Shown here: positions 34,707 through 42,573 of the stretch, one piece after another | Position numbering within the stretch: position 1 is the first letter of the stretch | Layout: each line of letters begins with the position of its first letter | Source of the DNA: an uncultured Nonlabens sp. | Lineage (GTDB): Bacteria > Bacteroidota > Bacteroidia > Flavobacteriales > Flavobacteriaceae | Assembly (NCBI RefSeq): GCF_947495285.1 | Contig: NZ_CANLXZ010000021.1 | Coordinates: 1-55,043 of the forward strand | Direction: 5' to 3' | DNA length: 55,043 bases | Notes under the pieces: model-generated | What the model saw: only the letters and a program-made list of their open reading frames with translations | Told to the model about the DNA's origin: nothing | Databases searched by the model: none | Made by a program: the position numbers and the translations under genes

Positions 34707-35924
34707 TTGTGGACGAGCATTGTACTTTTATTAATCTCCGGTGTAATACTATTTATATACACTAAGCTATTGCTTAATAATGAGATTGAAGAAGAACTCT
34801 ACTCTAACAAAGCCCGTCTGGAAAAATTACTTGAAGAAGATATATCTATCAAAGGAGTTCCGCCAATAATGGAGGTAGAACAAGTGCTCAAACCTGAAAA
34901 ATTAAAAGTAAGTGATACCTTAATTTTTGATCCTTCACAAAATGAGATAGAACTCTTTAGACAGCTCTCAGAAACTCAGGAGATAAACGGAAACTATTAT
35001 CGTGTGACTGTAAGGACGATGGTTATCGAGAGTGAGGATATACTATTTGCCATTGTATTTACTTTTGTAGGCATAGTATTTTTAGCTTTCATCTTCTTAT
35101 TTTTCCTGAATAAATCGAGAAACAAAAAATTGTGGGAACCATTTTTTATTAATCTGGATAGGTTAAAGAACTTCTCTCTTAAATCTAATAAATCATTAAA
35201 TTTTGAAGATTCTGAAATACTCGAGTTTCACGAGTTGTCCACAGAGCTAGAATTACTTACTTCAAAAATCCAGATAGACTACCGTAATTTAAAACAGTTT
35301 ACAGAAGATGTGTCCCACGAGATGCAAACCCCACTTGCGATTATGCAAGCAAAGATAGATACAGTAATTAATGACGAGAGCACTAGTGAATCGCAATTTG
35401 TAAAATTTTCTTCCCTACAAGAAGATATACAACGATTAAAACAACTCAACAAAAAACTTATTCTATTAGCAAAAATTGATAACAATCAATTTGTAAATAC
35501 CGAGAAGCTCAACATAAACAATGTATTTCAGGACGCTATCGAAAACCTAAAAGAACTTACAACTACAGAAATTAATTTTATTGATGGCAATACCATTAAT
35601 GTAAAAATGGATAAGTCACTTGCAGTAGTCCTGTGCAACAACTTGTTGTCTAACGCAATTAAACATACTGCATCTAGAAATCCTATAACCGTAAGGATCA
35701 ACAACAATGTAGCATTTGTTGAGAATAAAGGCGCCGTAGCACTCGCACGTCCAGATCAAATTTTTGAACGTTTTTATAAAGAAAGTAAGAAAGATGAATC
35801 TACAGGATTGGGACTTTCTATTGTAAAAAAGATTTGTGACTATTATGGTTTTGTGCCTTCATACCGCTTTCGCGAAAGCGAAAAACTACACATTTTCCAG
35901 ATAGATTTTAACACTCAGCTTTAG
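34707..35924 (+). CDS. two-component sensor histidine kinase
   Basis: The 405-residue kinase (from TTG 34707) has membrane helices at about 3-20 and 112-133 flanking a short periplasmic domain rich in Glu/Asp (NNEIEEELY, KLLEEDI), then HisKA with His204 in SHEMQTPL and HATPase with CNNLLSNAIKHT and GLGLSIVKKI. The acidic sensor loop recalls PmrB/PhoQ sensing of cations, by inference only. The start is uncertain: coding-like sequence (RLLNKASKTFLWTS) extends upstream of the TTG with no ATG, GTG or TTG. The only other candidate is ATT 34650, which overlaps the regulator's stop. One palindrome copy (RFRES) lies near the C terminus. Confidence 0.88.
   Translation: MWTSIVLLLISGVILFIYTKLLLNNEIEEELYSNKARLEKLLEEDISIKGVPPIMEVEQVLKPEKLKVSDTLIFDPSQNEIELFRQLSETQEINGNYYRVTVRTMVIESEDILFAIVFTFVGIVFLAFIFLFFLNKSRNKKLWEPFFINLDRLKNFSLKSNKSLNFEDSEILEFHELSTELELLTSKIQIDYRNLKQFTEDVSHEMQTPLAIMQAKIDTVINDESTSESQFVKFSSLQEDIQRLKQLNKKLILLAKIDNNQFVNTEKLNINNVFQDAIENLKELTTTEINFIDGNTINVKMDKSLAVVLCNNLLSNAIKHTASRNPITVRINNNVAFVENKGAVALARPDQIFERFYKESKKDESTGLGLSIVKKICDYYGFVPSYRFRESEKLHIFQIDFNTQL
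35866..35879. repeat. palindrome GCTTTCGCGAAAGC
   Basis: Perfect copy, RFRES frame, near the kinase C terminus. Confidence 0.85.
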
Positions 35925-35930
35925 GCAATA

Positions 35931-35962
35931 CTTAGATTGTCTTCAAATTCTCTTTAGAAGTA
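35931..35962 (+). promoter_or_regulatory. PmrA-like operator of the TonB-dependent receptor gene
   Basis: CTTAGATTGT, CTTCAAATTCT and CTTTAGAAGTA start at 35931, 35941 and 35952 (10-11 bp spacing), followed by GCTACGTTTGT, the same block seen as GCTACATTTAT ahead of the regulator gene. Confidence 0.65.
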
Positions 35963-35990
35963 GTAGCTACGTTTGTCAAAAATATAGCTG

Positions 35991-38420
35991 ATGAATCTAT
36001 TTAAAAAGAACCTTTTTTTCTTTTCCCTTTTACTCTTAATCTCATCTATTGTCGAGGCTCAAAACACGATTACTATAACTGGTCAGGTTTTAGAGCAAAG
36101 CACACAACAATCATTACCATTTGTAACGGTTGCGGTAAATGAAGCACAGACCAGTAAGACGATTACCGGCACCGTGACAGATGATACTGGGATTTTTACC
36201 ATAACTGAGTTACCTACGGGCAATTATGTTATAGAGATATCATATATAGGTTTTGAGACTTTTCAGAAGAAAATCACAGCAGGTGGTCTCAACTCTATAT
36301 TTGACCTTGGAAAAATTGAACTTAAAGAATCTGCCGAAGCTCTGGACGAAATCTCTATAATTGCCGAAAGAGCCACAGTAGCATCAGACCTAGACAAGAA
36401 AACATTTAGTCTTGATGATAACGTAGCACAATCTGGTGGCTCTGTACTTGACGCTATGAAAACAATGCCCGGTGTTGCATTTGACCAAGAAGGTAAGGTT
36501 GTTTTGCGTGGTAGCGATAAGGTTGTTGTGCTTATAGATGGGAAACAGTCTAGCCTTACAGGCTTTGGTAATCAAAAAGGACTTTCTAATATTCCCGCCG
36601 CAAATATTGAGCGTATTGAGATTATCAACAACCCGTCTGCCAAATATGATGCAAATGGTTTTGCTGGCATCGTAAATATCATTTACAAAAAAGAAAAGCA
36701 AACAGGTTTTAACGGCGATATAGGGTTGTCCTTTGGCCTTGGAGCTTTATCAAAGCGCAAGGAAGATACACCTACAGATTTCGGGAGTTTTTCAGTAAAC
36801 CCTAAATTGATACCTAGCGTTAACCTTAATTATAGAACTAAGAAATTAAATTACTTTCTTCAGACAGAATTTATCGTGCAAGAGGCGTTGCCTAATAATG
36901 AATTTACGACACGTTTTTATGATGATGGCAGGACTATTATTTCACAAGTGCCAGAGAATCGCCGTCAGTTTCGCAGTATCATTACTGGTGGTGTAGATTA
37001 TGAAATCAGTGAGAAGGATAATATTACCTTTTCCGGAATGTACGATCGTGAGAAGCATATAGATACTTCTCAAGTGGCATTTATAAATCTAAATAATAAC
37101 ATACGTAATAGGCTGTACACTTGGAAAGAAGAAGAGATAACAAGTTTTATAAACGCGTCTGTGGCCTATAAGCACGATTTTGCGCAAGCGGGACACTCAC
37201 TATCTGCAAATGCTCAGTATACCAGAGGCCTAGAGGATGAAAGTTATTTTTTAAATGATAGCTCTGCCGTGCGAGTAGGTCGCGATATGACTAACATTAG
37301 AGCAATTGAACACACCACGAGTCTTTCTACAGATTATGCCAGAGCTTTAAGCAGTGGACGTATGGAAATAGGTGCCAAGGCACGCTTTAGACGCTTGCCT
37401 GTAGATTATACCATTATGCGAGGCAATGAATCTATCATATATCCAAATTTAGGAGACTTCTCAAAATGGAGCGAGAACCTATATGCAGTCTATGGAAATT
37501 ATGTTCTGGAAAAAGAACGTTATGATATAGAGGCAGGTTTGCGAGCAGAACAAACTGAGGTATCTTATGAGCTCGATCCAGATAACATCTATTATGACAC
37601 AAACGATAACTATGATTACTTTGAGCTGTTTCCTAGCGTGCGATTTACCTATAAGTTGAACGATAGAAATAAACTTTCAGCATTTTATAACCGCCGTGTA
37701 GATAGACCAGGAGAGCCAGAACTACGTATTTTCCCTAAATATGACGACCCAGAATTATTAAAAGTGGGCAACCCTTATTTACGACCTCAGTTTACCAATA
37801 GTGTAGAAGTTGCACATCGATACAGTTGGGGTTCTGGTTCATTATTTTCTGCGGTGTATCATCGTGAGATTAATGGAGCGTACCAGCGCATTTTTAGTAT
37901 AGACGACAGCAATCCAGATTATGATATTGTAAACAGGATTTATCAAAATACGGGACACAGCACAAATACCGGTTTTGAAATACTGTATAGCCAGGATATT
38001 GCAGACTACTGGAAGCTTACCTCAAGTATAAACTTATACCGCAATGTTATAGACGCATTTACTGGTACTTTATTGTTTCCGTTTGAACGCTCATTTATAA
38101 TAGAAAATACGACAGATGAAGCTGGAGACTTTAAGATTACAAACACGTTTACGCTACCTTGGGAACTCGAGGCTCAGATTACTGGTCTTTGGTACAGCGC
38201 TCGCAATATTCCGCAGGGAGAAGAACTTTCTAGGTCGTCCATAGATGTAGGGTTTAAAAAGAGTATTTGGGATAAAAAGGGAACCATAACCCTTTCTGCT
38301 ACTGACCTATTTAATCGTTTTGGCCTGCGCCAGCGCATTAATGGGCAGGATTTTAGGGCACTCTATGAAAATTATTATGAAACCCAGATTATAAGAGCTG
38401 GGATCAATTATAAATTTTAG
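35991..38420 (+). CDS. TonB-dependent receptor-like outer-membrane protein
   Basis: The 809-residue protein has a signal peptide (1-23), a carboxypeptidase-regulatory-like domain (about 27-110, with TITGQVLEQ and NYVIEISYIGFETFQKK), a plug (about 130-235, with GGSVLDAMKTMPGVAFDQ), and a long beta-barrel of the OMP_b-brl_3 type ending RAGINYKF. The substrate is unknown. It follows the kinase after 66 bases and has its own operator array. Such receptors often neighbour QseBC-like pairs and PepSY proteins in Flavobacteria. Linking it to cation or lipid sensing would be inference. Confidence 0.88.
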   Translation: MNLFKKNLFFFSLLLLISSIVEAQNTITITGQVLEQSTQQSLPFVTVAVNEAQTSKTITGTVTDDTGIFTITELPTGNYVIEISYIGFETFQKKITAGGLNSIFDLGKIELKESAEALDEISIIAERATVASDLDKKTFSLDDNVAQSGGSVLDAMKTMPGVAFDQEGKVVLRGSDKVVVLIDGKQSSLTGFGNQKGLSNIPAANIERIEIINNPSAKYDANGFAGIVNIIYKKEKQTGFNGDIGLSFGLGALSKRKEDTPTDFGSFSVNPKLIPSVNLNYRTKKLNYFLQTEFIVQEALPNNEFTTRFYDDGRTIISQVPENRRQFRSIITGGVDYEISEKDNITFSGMYDREKHIDTSQVAFINLNNNIRNRLYTWKEEEITSFINASVAYKHDFAQAGHSLSANAQYTRGLEDESYFLNDSSAVRVGRDMTNIRAIEHTTSLSTDYARALSSGRMEIGAKARFRRLPVDYTIMRGNESIIYPNLGDFSKWSENLYAVYGNYVLEKERYDIEAGLRAEQTEVSYELDPDNIYYDTNDNYDYFELFPSVRFTYKLNDRNKLSAFYNRRVDRPGEPELRIFPKYDDPELLKVGNPYLRPQFTNSVEVAHRYSWGSGSLFSAVYHREINGAYQRIFSIDDSNPDYDIVNRIYQNTGHSTNTGFEILYSQDIADYWKLTSSINLYRNVIDAFTGTLLFPFERSFIIENTTDEAGDFKITNTFTLPWELEAQITGLWYSARNIPQGEELSRSSIDVGFKKSIWDKKGTITLSATDLFNRFGLRQRINGQDFRALYENYYETQIIRAGINYKF

Positions 38421-38430
38421 TGTGAGGTAC

Positions 38431-38444
38431 GCTTTCGCGAAAGC
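38431..38444. repeat. palindrome GCTTTCGCGAAAGC (intergenic)
   Basis: Perfect copy 11 bases after the receptor stop; its last base is the first base of the operator repeat. Confidence 0.85.
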
Positions 38445-38476
38445 TTAAAAACAACTTAAAATTTTCTTTAGAATAT
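38444..38476 (+). promoter_or_regulatory. orphan PmrA-like operator, three perfect 11-bp steps
   Basis: CTTAAAAACAA, CTTAAAATTTT and CTTTAGAATAT start at 38444, 38455 and 38466. A -7-like TAACTTAA follows at 38492. No gene begins within 230 bases. Confidence 0.65.
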
Positions 38477-38598
38477 GTTTTTAGATTTAGATAACTTAAT
38501 TAAAACCTGTCAGGGCTTATAGGCAAAACTACATTTTAGGTCAGAACATCTATTATTTGGATTAGCCATCATTTATGGGTAATAACCTAAATGAAAGT

Positions 38599-38658
38599 CC
38601 TGTAAAGGAAGGATCATCTTTGTGGTGACACGACGCACATCATCCTTCCTTTGTCAGG
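38599..38658 (+). ncRNA. structured hairpin element, copy C
   Basis: CCTG pairs with CAGG outside a small internal loop; AAAGGAAGGAT (38604-38614) pairs perfectly with ATCCTTCCTTT (38642-38652). The 27-nt loop contains the stop of a tiny frame. It is followed by CACAACCTTAA, like copy A (CACAAATTAA). No T run. Confidence 0.5.
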
Positions 38659-38680
38659 CACAACCTTAACAAATTCAAAG

Positions 38681-38703
38681 CTTTAAGATTGCCTTAGAAT
38701 TTG
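38681..38703 (+). promoter_or_regulatory. PmrA-like operator of the membrane protein gene
   Basis: CTTTAAGATTG and CTTAGAATTTG (starts 38681 and 38693, 12-bp step) are followed by ACTACATTTAAT, the shared downstream block. Confidence 0.55.
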
Positions 38704-38730
38704 AAACTACATTTAATATCATATTAATAA

Positions 38731-39504
38731 ATGAGCTTTACAATGGATACAAAAGTTTTAAATAAGGTAGCAGAAATTACTGCGCTCTTCTGGGTTATGA
38801 AAATCATAGCCACTACGCTAGGCGAGACATTAGGAGATTTTATTGCGCAAACGTTGGGCTTGGGTTATACCGTCGGTATTTTCATTACGCTTGCATTTTT
38901 TGTAGTTGTTTTGGCCATCCAGTTATTTGCAAAAAAGTACGTCCCACTATATTTCTGGCTCGTTATTATTGCAACAACAACACTAGGAACGGAAATTTCT
39001 GACTTTATGGATAGAAGTCTAGGTTTAGGCTATACCTATGGTAGCTTGATTCTCGTCGTAGGACTTATTGGAACACTAGCATTGTGGTATGCTAAATTTA
39101 AAAACTTACAGGTGCATCCCATATTTAAGAGAAACAAGGAGATCTTCTTTTGGACTGCTGTGTTATTTTCAAATAGTTTAGGTACCGCCTTTGGAGACTA
39201 TCTAGGCGATGTTGCGGGATTAAGTTATTTAGTGGGTGCGCTGGTCACGGCTTCTATCATTACTCTGGTTATCGTACTGCATTATTTTACTAAACTTAAT
39301 CAGATAGCTCTGTTTTGGATTGCCTTCGTGTTTACGAGACCATTTGGTGCAACCTTTGGCGATTTTCTAACTAAACCTTTGGATAAAGGTGGACTGGACT
39401 TGGGTACTTTACCAGCAAGTATCATTTCTATTGTGCTGATGTCCATACTGATATACATTTCTCATAAACAGCATAAAATTAAAAATATACATCCTGTACT
39501 TTAG
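38731..39504 (+). CDS. COG4705-like multi-pass membrane protein
   Basis: The 257-residue inner-membrane protein has about eight helices arranged as four repeats of two helices. Each repeat has a related Thr/Gly-rich motif: ATTLGETLGDFIAQTLGLGY, TLGTEISDFMDRSLGLGY, SLGTAFGDYLGDVAGLSY and PFGATFGDFLTKPLDKGG. The repeated Asp and Gly inside helices suggest cation or proton passage, though the family (COG4705-like) has no established substrate. A second ATG at 38743 is possible. It is preceded by an operator array and so is probably part of the two-component regulon. Confidence 0.8.
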   Translation: MSFTMDTKVLNKVAEITALFWVMKIIATTLGETLGDFIAQTLGLGYTVGIFITLAFFVVVLAIQLFAKKYVPLYFWLVIIATTTLGTEISDFMDRSLGLGYTYGSLILVVGLIGTLALWYAKFKNLQVHPIFKRNKEIFFWTAVLFSNSLGTAFGDYLGDVAGLSYLVGALVTASIITLVIVLHYFTKLNQIALFWIAFVFTRPFGATFGDFLTKPLDKGGLDLGTLPASIISIVLMSILIYISHKQHKIKNIHPVL

Positions 39505-39531
39505 ATTCTCTTCAAAATATCTTTAGAATCA
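39499..39531 (+). promoter_or_regulatory. PmrA-like operator of the PepSY-like gene
   Basis: CTTTAGATTCT, CTTCAAAATAT and CTTTAGAATCA start at 39499, 39510 and 39521, exact 11-bp steps. GCTTACATTTAT and a -7-like TAACTTTT (39550-39557) follow. The array overlaps the stop codon of the upstream gene. Confidence 0.7.
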
Positions 39532-39571
39532 CAGCTTACATTTATCCTATAACTTTTAAAAAAAATATATT

Positions 39572-40051
39572 ATGAAAAAAGCAATAATAGGAATAGGTCT
39601 CGTCTTTGTAGCCGTGGCAGCGCTGGCTTTTACCACCGCGACTAAAGACAAAGCGCCACAAGCGGTTAAGGACGCTTTCGCGAAAAAGTTCCCCACAGCA
39701 AAAAAAGTGGATTGGGAGAAGGAAAATGATAAAGAATGGGAAGCCGAATTCGAACTCGACAAGGTGGAATATTCTGCAAATTTCTTAGAAGATGGCACGT
39801 GGCAAGAAACAGAACACGAGCTTGAAATTTCTGAAGTACCACAAAATGTACTGAATGCGTTAAAGTCCAACTTCCCAAATTACGAACTCGAAGAAGCAGA
39901 GATGGCAGAAACTCTAGCTGGTATTCTTTATGAATTTGAGATTGAAAAAGGCAAAGAAGAGCTGGAAATTGCCATAGATGCAAATGGAAAAGTGGTTAAG
40001 CAATCATCGAAAGAAGATGAAGATGACGATGAGGATGAAGGTGATGATTAA
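39572..40051 (+). CDS. PepSY-like exported protein with acidic tail
   Basis: The 159-residue protein has a signal peptide (1-22) and two PepSY-like (PF11396-type) repeats: AVKDAFAKKFPTAKKVDWE with EWEAEFELDK, and VLNALKSNFPNYELEEAEM with LYEFEIEKGKEELEI. It ends in a strongly acidic tail (EDEDDDEDEGDD), a likely cation-binding surface. PepSY-like proteins often accompany QseBC/PhoPQ-like systems in Bacteroidota. Here a three-repeat operator lies upstream. A decayed palindrome copy (39674-39687) encodes AFAK. Confidence 0.85.
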   Translation: MKKAIIGIGLVFVAVAALAFTTATKDKAPQAVKDAFAKKFPTAKKVDWEKENDKEWEAEFELDKVEYSANFLEDGTWQETEHELEISEVPQNVLNALKSNFPNYELEEAEMAETLAGILYEFEIEKGKEELEIAIDANGKVVKQSSKEDEDDDEDEGDD

Positions 40052-40086
40052 TGGTAGCGTTAGTTAAGTAGTTGATTGGTTAGTTT

Positions 40087-40122
40087 AAAATGCCTTGAAC
40101 TTTTTAGTTCTGGGCATTTTTT
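40087..40122. terminator. bidirectional terminator between convergent genes
   Basis: AAAATGCC and GAACT arms pair with AGTTC and GGGCATTTTTT around a short T loop. A/T runs on both sides serve both the PepSY-like gene and the epimerase gene, whose stop codon lies inside it. Confidence 0.75.
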
Positions 40123-41051
40123 GATTTAAACCAATCTATCTGCTCCTGCACACCTTCTTCAAGATTTACACTTGGTTTGTAATTTAATAGCCTTTGAGCC
40201 TTATCAATCACTGCTTTTGTGCGCAATTGGTCGCCACTACGAGCAGGTTTCATAATAATTTTAATTTCTGTATCGAGAAGTTTCTCTACAGCTTTGATCC
40301 CTTGTGCTGTAGTATATTCTTTATCTGTGCCCAAATTAATAACTTGTCCATCGACTTGTCCTTCTCCACCTATTACGCTCACGATACCATCTATTATATC
40401 TCTTATGTGGGTAAAACTACGTTTATGCTCTAGGCTTCCTTCAAAAAGGGGAAACGATCTCTCGTTTAAAGCACAGTCTATTAACTGGCTAAACATTTTA
40501 TCAGGACGTTCTCTTGAACCATAAACTGAATATAATCGCAAAGAACAAGCAGGAAAATTGCCTAATCGAGACTGTGACATTACAATTTGCTCAGCAGCGA
40601 GTTTTGTCACACCATAATTTGAAATAGGTTTTGCCATTTGCTCTTCATCACAATAAACATCTATCCCATAAATGGAAGATGTACCTATGTTTACAAAAAG
40701 TTTAAGATCAAGATATTGACTGGCAAAATCTGCGAGGTTATGGGTGGCAATGACGTTATTAGATAAATAATCCTCAAAGGTGGATGAACTCGCAATACCA
40801 GGTTGTGCAGCACAATGAAAAATGTAATCTAAATCTGCGGGCAATGCCATCACAAGATGTTCTACCCTTAAATCGCGTTCTATGGTCTGAACACCTAGCG
40901 TTTTTAAAGTATGAGCATTCTCTCTTTTAAGATTTACGTCATAGTAACTGGAAAAATTATCTAACCCTATCACTTCGTGTCCCATTTTATGCAACCTCTC
41001 TGCTAAATGAGATCCTATAAATCCTGCAATACCAGTAACTAATATTTTCAT
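40104..41051 (-). CDS. NAD-dependent nucleotide-sugar epimerase/dehydratase
   Basis: The 315-residue enzyme belongs to the extended SDR family: NAD-binding GIAGFIGSHL at the N terminus, catalytic Ser in SSIYG, and YxxxK as YGVTK near 148. It acts on UDP- or similar sugars, as GalE or glucuronate epimerases do; the exact sugar is unknown. It is transcribed away from the GT2/ArnT-like operon, with both promoters carrying the 11-bp repeats (minus-strand array at 41129-41150). It may supply the sugar that the GT2 loads on a lipid carrier (inference). Confidence 0.88.
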   Translation of the reverse strand: MKILVTGIAGFIGSHLAERLHKMGHEVIGLDNFSSYYDVNLKRENAHTLKTLGVQTIERDLRVEHLVMALPADLDYIFHCAAQPGIASSSTFEDYLSNNVIATHNLADFASQYLDLKLFVNIGTSSIYGIDVYCDEEQMAKPISNYGVTKLAAEQIVMSQSRLGNFPACSLRLYSVYGSRERPDKMFSQLIDCALNERSFPLFEGSLEHKRSFTHIRDIIDGIVSVIGGEGQVDGQVINLGTDKEYTTAQGIKAVEKLLDTEIKIIMKPARSGDQLRTKAVIDKAQRLLNYKPSVNLEEGVQEQIDWFKSKNAQN

Positions 41052-41128
41052 CTTTCCTGTAAGTGAATTTTTTAATTTGATGTGGTCAAAGCACGTGCTA
41101 CCTAGCTAATCGATCGCATATTACATTC

Positions 41129-41150
41129 TGATTCTAAAGGAAACTTAAAG
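41129..41150 (-). promoter_or_regulatory. PmrA-like operator of the epimerase gene
   Basis: On the minus strand: CTTTAAGTTTC then CTTTAGAATCA, contiguous 11-mers, about 80 bases upstream of the start codon. Confidence 0.65.
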
Positions 41151-41177
41151 ATGTGCTTTTGGATAGCTCCACTTCAA

Positions 41178-41199
41178 CTTAAAATTTGCTTTAGATTCT
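41178..41199 (+). promoter_or_regulatory. PmrA-like operator of the GT2/LAB_N/ArnT-like operon
   Basis: CTTAAAATTTG (41178) and CTTTAGATTCT (41189), contiguous 11-mers, 44 bases ahead of the GT2 start. A CTACTCTTGT block follows. Divergent partner of the array at 41129. Confidence 0.65.
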
Positions 41200-41242
41200 C
41201 TTACTACTCTTGTAATCTGAATAACCAGTACGCAACCCTAGA

Positions 41243-41956
41243 ATGACCCAATCATTAACGATTATTGTTCCTGTTTACAATGAGCAAGACAACCTAAAAA
41301 GAGTTGAAAAAGAACTTTTAGAATACATAGAAATTGCTAAAATCCCTACATCAGTTCTTCTGGTAAATGATGGTTCAAAAGACGATAGCCTAAACATTAT
41401 CAAAGAGATATGCCATTCAAACTCATCATTTCACTATCTCAACTTTGATAAAAATTATGGATTGAGTGCTGCGATAAAAGCAGGTTTTGACCACGCAACC
41501 ACATCGCTTGTGGGATATATAGACTCAGACTTACAGACAGATCCCAAGGAATTTGACCTATTACTTGCACATATAGGTAAGGCAGATTTAGTTACAGGCG
41601 TTCGGTCTAAACGTAAGGATAGCTTTGTAAAGAATATGTCTTCAAAAATTGCAAACGGTATACGTCGCAGTTTTACCCACGATGGTATGGATGACACAGG
41701 TTGCCCGCTCAAGATTATTAAAACAGAGTATGCTAAGCGTATTCCTATGTTCAAAGGATTGCACCGCTTTCTACCAGCTATGATTTTGTTACAGAACGGT
41801 ACGATTAAGCAAGTTCCTGTAAGCCACTTTGAACGTATCGCAGGCACGGCAAATTTTGGTGTGTGGAATAGATTGATAGGGCCGTTAATGGACTGCTTTG
41901 CTTATCTGTGGATGAAGAAAAAATACATCAACTATAAGGTAGCAGATAAGGGATGA
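41243..41956 (+). CDS. family 2 glycosyltransferase, polyprenyl-phosphate sugar type
   Basis: The 237-residue enzyme has the GT-A fold marks VPVYNEQDN, LLVNDGSKDDS, DSDLQTDP and a late ERxxGxxxF-type segment (FERIAGTANFGVWNRL), as in dolichol/undecaprenyl-phosphate sugar transferases of the ArnC and FlmF group. It lacks the usual C-terminal membrane helices, but the next gene encodes a separate membrane protein, which may anchor it. It overlaps that gene by 4 bases. It probably loads a sugar on undecaprenyl phosphate for the ArnT-like enzyme (inference). Confidence 0.88.
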   Translation: MTQSLTIIVPVYNEQDNLKRVEKELLEYIEIAKIPTSVLLVNDGSKDDSLNIIKEICHSNSSFHYLNFDKNYGLSAAIKAGFDHATTSLVGYIDSDLQTDPKEFDLLLAHIGKADLVTGVRSKRKDSFVKNMSSKIANGIRRSFTHDGMDDTGCPLKIIKTEYAKRIPMFKGLHRFLPAMILLQNGTIKQVPVSHFERIAGTANFGVWNRLIGPLMDCFAYLWMKKKYINYKVADKG

Positions 41957-42573
41957 GCACTTGGTTAATATATGCCATAGGCTTTACTGCCCAAATCCTA
42001 TTTTCTGGACGCTCTATTTTACAATGGATCATTTCAGAAAAGAATAAGCGTGTTCTCACGCCGGTTCTTTTTTGGCAACTCAGCCTCATTGCATCATTTC
42101 TATTATTTGTTTACGGCTACTTACGCAATGACTTTGCCATAATGCTAGGTCAAACTCTTACGTATTTCATCTACATACGCAATATGCACTTGCAAGGGCA
42201 ATGGACTAAATTTCCAAAAATCCTGCGCTGGTTTCTTTATCTATTTCCTTTTATCATACTATACATAGGCTATAACAATCAGGTATATGATAGAGTCCTA
42301 TTATTTCAGAATGATGATATCCCATTCTGGTTATTGATGCTCGGTATCGTCGCTCAAGTAATATTTACGCTACGATTTGTCTATCAATGGTTCTATTCAG
42401 AAAAACGAAAGGAATCGTCGCTGCCTATGGGATTTTGGGTGCTCAGCCTTACAGGATCAATACTTATCCTTAGTTATGCGCTGTTGAGGCGAGATCCCGT
42501 GTTGCTAGTGGGTCACGCACTGGGTTCATTTCTCTACATACGCAACATCATCATTTTAAAAAAACAGCTATGA
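41953..42573 (+). CDS. LAB_N (lipid-A-disaccharide synthase N-terminal-like) membrane protein
   Basis: The 206-residue protein has six helices forming two copies of the LAB_N motif: QILFSGRSILQWIISEKNK with LTYFIYIRN, and QVIFTLRFVYQWFYSEKRK with GSFLYIRN. LAB_N domains accompany GT2 and ArnT-like genes. Arg/Trp pairs at the membrane edge could bind the lipid carrier. It overlaps both neighbours by 4 bases, so the three proteins are likely made together. It resembles a small scaffold or flippase part; function is unproven. Confidence 0.88.
   Translation: MSTWLIYAIGFTAQILFSGRSILQWIISEKNKRVLTPVLFWQLSLIASFLLFVYGYLRNDFAIMLGQTLTYFIYIRNMHLQGQWTKFPKILRWFLYLFPFIILYIGYNNQVYDRVLLFQNDDIPFWLLMLGIVAQVIFTLRFVYQWFYSEKRKESSLPMGFWVLSLTGSILILSYALLRRDPVLLVGHALGSFLYIRNIIILKKQL

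Larger units (their letters stand above)
38421..38730 (+). other. 310-base intergenic region with two operator arrays and a hairpin
   Basis: No gene of normal length. It holds, in order, a palindrome copy (38431-38444), a three-repeat operator (38444-38476), a tiny frame MGNNLNESPVKEGSSLW (38575-38628), a structured hairpin (38599-38658) and a second operator (38681-38703) just before the next gene. The first operator has no annotated gene of its own and may drive a small RNA or leader. Confidence 0.6.

Noticed and set aside
35475..35492. A second TTGAT-N4-ATCAA match (TTGATAACAATCAA)
   Set aside because: It lies inside the kinase coding sequence (KIDNNQ) far from any promoter; a match of this length is expected by chance in AT-rich DNA.
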